Below are positions 20,336 to 24,475 of a DNA stretch of 24,475 bases, piece after piece. Below the pieces are notes generated by a model that made no database searches, was not told the DNA's origin, and worked only from the letters and a program-made list of their open reading frames with translations. The first letter of the stretch is position 1; every line of letters starts with the position of its first letter. Origin of the DNA: Penium margaritaceum (Eukaryota; Streptophyta; Zygnematophyceae; Desmidiales; Peniaceae). The DNA is taken from positions 113,019 to 137,493 of the forward strand of contig SZWC01002416.1 in assembly GCA_023375785.1 (NCBI GenBank). The letters run 5' to 3'. The translations under genes were made by a program, and so were the position numbers.

Positions 20336-21998
20336 TGAACGAACGCTGGGCAGCAGGTGAGGAGGAACGACGAAGGGCACAAAGGTGAGACTCATGAATC
20401 CAGTCCGTACAGTCAGGACCATCGTCATCACATGCTGACTGTGCCCCCCCACACGAGTCATCCCGAGTCACAAAAATAGACAAACAGATAGTCTGTGAAC
20501 CACCCGACTGTGACAACACACTCACACCTCCCTGAAAGTGAAGCGCCAGAAGGTATCCGAGCTCGGCGATGGTGTGGTCACGTGGGTCAAGATCGTCTCT
20601 GGTCGCCGGTGGTGAAGCTGGAACTACTGCGGTTGTGGTCGCCACGCGCCCGGAGGATGTGCTGCTGGACGTAGACCGTAGTGCTTGCGCAGCCTGGAGC
20701 CCACGAGTAATCCTCGCCCAGTCGAGCGACTGCTTGCACTCGGTGTAGCGATGGGCGCCTCCACAGTTGTAGCAATGAATTGAGTGTCCACTGCTACTGT
20801 CCGATGACGGCTGCTACTGCGACTGCTGCGGGCCTGAGCCACGCCTCCGTCGCCTCTTCTTCCTCTGTGCTACTGCCGTGACACCCTGTGTCCGAGTCGG
20901 TTCAATCGGTGCAGAAGGGGAGGAGGAGGACGAGACAGAGGATGGAGAAGAAGTCTGCAGGAGGGGCGTCGATGGTGATGCAACGATTGCTGCAGCAATG
21001 GAGGTCTCCTGATGGGCCACGGCTGCCTCACGGGCGGAAGTCACCTGGAGGAAAAGCTGGTGCGCCCAGGGAAGAAGCTGTAGTAAGGCTGAAAAAGGCT
21101 CGAGCATGGCATCGCTATATCGCGTGAAGATATCTCTGTGCTGAAGACGAACCCCGAGCATGATCGTGCGGAGCGTCCACAGCTGTGTGCCCCCTGAGGT
21201 CCCAAGGCGCGTGTAAATGCGCATGGCGCGTCTCCAGTAGTCGGCTGCAGGCTCGATAGGCCCCTGGCGAAGGGAGTGAAAGGCACAGATGTGCGCGGCG
21301 CAGGTGGCATGCGTCTCTGCAGCAACTAGGGACAATGCTAGGTCCCAGCCCCCGCGTAAATTTGCACTGGTGCCTGTGCCCACCTCGCCAAGGAATGAGC
21401 GGAAGTCGACGACGGTCTCGTGCGGCATGGCGTAGAGAAGTTCGTGCATTGCCTAGACTTGAAAGAGGATCTCCCACCAGTCAAAGCCGTCCTCGCTGAC
21501 GTATCGTGGGGGCGGCGTCTCAAAGTCCTTGGGTTGCCGCTCTGTAGGGAGAGCAACCACAGGCTGAGATGGACGAGGGAAGGGCAAGACACCGGGAAGA
21601 GGGAACTCGCTGGGGTGGAGATCAGGTGACAATCGCAACTCTGGAAAGCGACACGTGTGCGGAGGCCAAGAGCTCGTCTGTAGCTGGCGGATACGATCCT
21701 GAAGTACACAAATCTTGCACTCCGGGGAGTCGCCCTCCATGCCCGGCATGTATGGAACCACACCCCAAGGGTCAAGAGGTGACGGGTCGGCTCTAGCTCC
21801 TGTCTCCGATGCTGGAGTTGACTGCAATGTAGAGGGTGCGACCCCGGCCGCTCTCTCAGGAATCTGACGTGGAGTCGTGGAATGTCCTTGAAGAAGCTCG
21901 GTAAGAGTATGAATGGAGTCAGTCTGCTCCCGCTGTAAGCGAATCATCTCGTCCTGCTGGCTCCGCATTTCCTCAATGGCCTACGAACGAGGACTCAT
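20336..21998 (-). pseudogene. Copia element 3 gag
   Basis: The likely original start is the ATG at 21998; a TAG five codons later (21981-21983) means the first usable ATG is now 21968. The N-terminal part has a short helical stretch (EMIRLQREQTDSIHTLTELL) and a Pro-rich region. The capsid-like core follows (WWEILFQV, FRSFLGEVGTG, DYWRRAMRIYTRLG). TAG stops at 21453 and 20814 interrupt it. A basic cluster (RKKRRRRRG) precedes the nucleocapsid zinc knuckle CYNCGGAHRYTEC at 20774-20736, which has CX2CX3HX4C spacing in place of the usual CX2CX4HX4C. Gag would package element RNA into particles. Confidence 0.85.
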
Positions 21999-22183
21999 GA
22001 CCCCTGAGGAGGAAGAAAAAGGATCTAGTACCCTCTTTCCCTTCACGTCGGGCAGAACCATGGTGCCGCTCATCATGGGCCAAGACGTTAATGTGGTCGA
22101 ATTGCCAAAACGTGAAAGTTTCTCGAGGAGTTGAGACGCTCGCAACTTTTGACCCTCCGACCAAAGTTTTCACTAAGGCAAAT

Positions 22184-22257
22184 GCTGACGTCAGCAGAAA
22201 CTTGCTGATGTCAGCAAGGCCTGATAACATCAGCAAGTCAAAAATGCTGACGTCAGC
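22184..22257. promoter_or_regulatory. Cluster of TGACGTCA-type palindromes
   Basis: GCTGACGTCAGC occurs exactly at 22184-22195 and 22246-22257. GCTGATGTCAGC at 22204-22215 differs by one C-to-T change. CTGATAACATCAG at 22221-22233 is a spaced version. TGACGTCA is the core bound by plant bZIP factors of the TGA and related groups, so this could be an enhancer in the transcribed leader. Binding is inferred from the motif only. Confidence 0.4.
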
Positions 22258-22419
22258 TCGCCCTCCCTTTTTTTGTGTGTCAACCCTCGTGACTCCTGCG
22301 CGAGCTGGCAGCCGCTTTGCAGCAGCCGCACGAAAGCTGTGCAGAAGCTGCATAGTGGCTTCTGCTCGGCTGCTGCTGCTGCTGCGTTGTCAACTACAGC
22401 AGCAGCCGCGCGGCTGCGT

Positions 22420-22445
22420 GCGGAGCGGCCGCCTGGCCGCTCCGC
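22420..22445. repeat. Perfect 11-bp GC-rich hairpin
   Basis: GCGGAGCGGCC (22420-22430) and GGCCGCTCCGC (22435-22445) are exact reverse complements around the 4-nt loop GCCT. The stem holds a NotI-like GCGGCCGC. The second copy of the duplicated leader starts at the base corresponding to 22446, the first base after the stem. Confidence 0.9.
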
Positions 22446-22928
22446 GCGTGGCTATGGCAACAGCCGCGTGCTGCTACTGCTGCTGCTGCGCGCTGCGGCA
22501 GCTGCACGCTGCAGCAGCTGCTGCGCGCTGTTGCCGCTGCTGCTGCGCTGCTACTGCTGCCGCGGCTGCTACTGCTGCCGCGGCTGCTACTGCATTGCCG
22601 CTGTTGATGTGCTGCTGCCGCTACTGCTACGCTATTGCTGTGCTGGTGCCGGCGCACGCTGCTGCTGTGGTGCCGCCGCTGCGCGCTGCTACTGCCGTTG
22701 CTGCTGCTGCTGCGGCTGCTGCTGTGCTGTTACTCTATTGCACTTCTGCTGCTGCTGCTGCTGCTAGTGAATGCTGCTGGCGACTACAGTCTCACGTGGT
22801 GATGGTGAGCGACGTCGACGCCGATCTACTGTCGTCGACAGGTCCCTATGGATCTGCTGCAGCTGTGGCTCTCACTATTGCTGCTCTGCTACGTCTCTGC
22901 TGCGCAGCTTGGTAAGAATCGTCTCACC

Positions 22929-22940
22929 GCTCTGATACCA
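22929..22940 (-). other. Primer-binding site, duplicate copy
   Basis: Minus-strand TGGTATCAGAGC, complementary to the 3' end of plant initiator tRNA-Met, follows directly after the CTTCTCA end of the LTR fragment at 22941-23054. It belongs to the duplicated block and is probably the same site as the one at 23521-23532. Confidence 0.85.
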
Positions 22941-23054
22941 TGAGAAGATGCGTGGAAGTTTCCTAGTGACACAGCCGCTGACTAGGCGTCAGTGCGTTGT
23001 CAGACTGTGACGAAAGTCACAAGTCGTGCATACACTGGCAAGGGTCTGGCTAGG
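22941..23054 (-). repeat. Partial 5' LTR, cut by the assembly gap
   Basis: 114 bp identical to 23533-23646, ending at the N. It is the U5 end of the LTR of copia element 3 on the minus strand. The remainder of this LTR copy is absent, as expected if the contig simply ended there. Confidence 0.9.
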
Positions 23055-23055
23055 N
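23055..23055. other. Single N, assembly join
   Basis: The only ambiguous base in the window. LTR sequence stops on its left, and leader sequence already seen at 22446 restarts on its right. It is a scaffold join, not a sequenced base. Confidence 0.95.
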
Positions 23056-23646
23056 GCGTGGCTATGGCAACAGCCGCGTGCTGCTACTGCTGCTGCTGCG
23101 CGCTGCGGCAGCTGCACGCTGCAGCAGCTGTTGCGCGCTGTTGCCGCTGCTGCTGCGCTGCTACTGCTGCCGCGGCTGCTACTGCATTGCCGCTGTTGAT
23201 GTGCTGCTGCCGCTACTGCTACGCTATTGCTGTGCTGGTACCGGCGCACGCTGCTGCTGTGGTGCCGCCGCTGCGCGCTGCTACTGCCGTTGCTGCTGCT
23301 GCTGCGGCTGCTGCTGTGCTGTTACTCTATTGCACTTCTGCTGCTGCTGCTGCTGCTAGTGAATGCTGCTGGCGACTACAGTCTCACGTGGTGATGGTGA
23401 GCGACGTCGACGCCGATCTACTGTCGTCGACAGGTCCCTATGGATCTGCTGCAGCTGTGGCTCTCACTATTGCTGCTCTGCTACGTCTCTGCTGCGCAGC
23501 TTGGTAAGAATCGTCTCACCGCTCTGATACCATGAGAAGATGCGTGGAAGTTTCCTAGTGACACAGCCGCTGACTAGGCGTCAGTGCGTTGTCAGACTGT
23601 GACGAAAGTCACAAGTCGTGCATACACTGGCAAGGGTCTGGCTAGG
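23056..23646. repeat. Duplicated leader/LTR block, copy B
   Basis: Second copy of 22446-23054, 18 bp shorter through loss of one triplet-rich unit. It runs on without a break into the complete 5' LTR at 23533-24173, so this copy is the one physically linked to the element's right end. Confidence 0.85.
23521..23532 (-). other. Primer-binding site of copia element 3
   Basis: TGGTATCAGAGC on the minus strand begins directly after the CA that ends the 5' LTR. It matches the initiator-tRNA-Met site used by plant copia elements to prime minus-strand DNA synthesis. Confidence 0.93.
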
Positions 23647-24173
23647 AGACACAAGGCAAAGTGTCAGAATGCTTCAATAGCATTTGCAGAGAGAAATGAC
23701 AAATGACAAGTCCACGGCATAAGTACCTGCCGCGGCGCACGGCGGGTGTCGCACGCGGCAGTGCAAGATCTGTCCTAAAACCGGCCCAAAACCACTGTTT
23801 AGGCCGTAACTCTGCACAGACATATCAGAACGCTATGCCGTCTGAACCTAGACATGCAGAATCAAAAGCCAAACGCGACTGGTCAAAAGCATGCATCCTG
23901 CATCAAACGATGGACATAAAACATGAAAGCATGCAAATCAGGCCCATGGCCAGTCCAGCGATAAACTCTTATGAGCTGCCGAAAAACTGCAAGAGGTCAC
24001 GGGTAGCGTCAAGAGCTCTGGAACGGTCGTCAGTCAGCTTTAAGATGGTAGTCCGCCACGAGATGACGCACCGGTGCCTCCAGGGTCTGCATCAGAGATG
24101 TGCACAAGTATGGACACGGCCGAGTGGTCACAGTATGCTGTACGGGTCGACAAGAACGTCACAAATCACAACA
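23533..24173 (-). repeat. 5' LTR of copia element 3 (641 bp)
   Basis: Pairs with 15908-16549. On the element strand it begins TGTTGTGATTTGTGACG at 24173 and ends CATCTTCTCA at 23533. A small palindrome GTGACGAAAGTCAC (23599-23612) with a GAAA loop lies near the U5 end and is lost in the other LTR. The long plus-strand open frame at 23703-24353 is chance and matches the decayed reading in the 3' LTR. Confidence 0.93.
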
Positions 24174-24475
24174 CTTTGTTCATGGTGCGTACCCACTCTT
24201 GGCATTCTACCCATGCTTGCTGTTACACTCACTCAACACCATGGTACAAGATCCACATGCTCACTCTCTTCACTTTCGTATTCGCAAGGTTTGAAAACTT
24301 GGGGACAGTGGAGATGCACGGAAGAGGTGTGTAGGTTTATTGCACTAGAGTGAAATCAACACTTCTCCCTTGAGTACCGTTTTGCTCTAATACCCAGCGT
24401 TTCAAGAAGCATAATGTAATTGGTGAAAAGGTAGGAGCTACGGAAGGAAAAAATACGAAGTGGAAAAACATGATA
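24174..24475. other. Right flank of copia element 3
   Basis: No gene seen. Begins CTTTG, the likely right copy of the target duplication. By position it should continue the DNA that ends at 15907, but nothing within it could be matched to the rest of copia remnant 2. Confidence 0.4.

Larger units (their letters stand above)
21999..22928 (-). other. 5' leader of copia element 3
   Basis: About 930 nt separate the PBS from gag, long for a leader. The part near gag (22184-22257) holds TGACGTCA palindromes. The middle (about 22360-22770) is dominated by GCT/CTG triplets on the plus strand, CAG/AGC on the element strand, including an 18-bp unit CTGCTACTGCTGCCGCGG repeated near 22550-22590. Long poly-Ala, poly-Cys and poly-Ser/Gln readings on both strands are by-products of the triplets and not genes. 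Confidence 0.7.
22446..23054. repeat. Duplicated leader/LTR block, copy A
   Basis: This stretch (leader, PBS and first 114 bp of LTR) is repeated at 23056-23646 after the N. Copy A has one more 18-bp CTGCTACTGCTGCCGCGG unit. The clearest base changes are T for C near 23131 and A for G near 23240 in copy B. The LTR portions are identical. It is best read as two overlapping contigs that were not merged, though a real tandem duplication is possible. Confidence 0.85.
15908..24173 (-). mobile_element. Ty1/copia element 3 with both LTRs, degenerate
   Basis: A structurally complete copia element lies on the minus strand: 5' LTR at 23533-24173, PBS at 23521-23532, a leader, one gag-pol frame from 21998 to 16684, PPT at 16550-16557 and 3' LTR at 15908-16549. 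Both LTRs run from TGTTGTGATT to CTTCTCA on the element's strand. Flanks are ATTTG on the left (15903-15907) and CTTTG on the right (24174-24178), a 5-bp target duplication with one mismatch. Part of the leader and 114 bp of LTR occur twice around a single N at 23055, so the true length is probably about 0.6 kb shorter. LTR divergence and many stops show an old, inactive insertion. It likely landed in the 3' flank of copia remnant 2. Confidence 0.93.

Noticed and set aside
16684..21998. Genome-wide reassignment of TAG to glutamine, as in some green algae
   Set aside because: The intact 517-codon transporter has no internal TAG or TAA, two retroelement TAGs replace Trp, and TGA stops also occur in the frame. 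Deamination explains the pattern better.
22091..23507. Long plus-strand poly-Ala and poly-Cys readings
   Set aside because: They arise from GCT/CTG triplets within the copia leader, are open in several frames at once, and run across the N and the LTR.
23703..24353. 216-codon plus-strand frame near the right end
   Set aside because: It lies almost wholly in the LTR, and a similar but decayed reading appears in the other LTR at 16077-16597. No protein motif.

Overview
The window looks like transposon-rich nuclear DNA of a green plant. The evidence is an intron-bearing gene of the plant sugar transport protein (STP) family, Ty1/copia elements with the plant-type initiator-tRNA-Met primer site TGGTATCAGAGC, a chromovirus-like Ty3/gypsy element, and a BED-finger hAT transposase. 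Short introns (84-117 nt) and STP sequence that fits no flowering-plant gene I recall suggest a streptophyte alga or an early land-plant lineage, but I cannot name the genus. No bacterial operon, CRISPR array, rRNA or tRNA gene was seen.

Layout. 1-700: no convincing gene. 703-1178: a 40-bp minisatellite. 1249-3059 (-): a frameshifted hAT transposase whose exon ends at a good splice donor just before the minisatellite. 3763-6240 (-): copia remnant 1 (gag tail, protease, integrase, then a linker of twenty 36-bp repeats; no reverse transcriptase). 7385-9498 (-): a complete seven-exon hexose/H+ symporter gene, the only gene here that looks functional. 10330-13055 (-): a decayed Ty3/gypsy pol (RT, RNase H, integrase, chromodomain-like tail). 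13056-15340 (+): copia remnant 2, abutting the gypsy remnant head to head. 15908-24173 (-): copia element 3, with both LTRs, PBS, PPT and one gag-pol frame broken by about eleven stops and one frameshift. Its leader holds CAG/CTG-rich DNA, an 11-bp hairpin, a cluster of TGACGTCA palindromes, and a near-duplicate block separated by a single N that is probably an assembly artefact.

How it fits together. The retroelements are truncated, abutted and inactivated, around one intact host gene. In copia copies 2 and 3 nearly all premature stops are TAG at Gln or Trp codons, with a few TGA and no TAA. This is the pattern expected from deamination of CG- and CHG-methylated cytosines in silenced elements. 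I found no clearly new biological system. The best leads are the TAG-biased decay, a frame-preserving GC-AG intron in the transporter, and a 77-bp block kept identical between two otherwise diverged LTRs.
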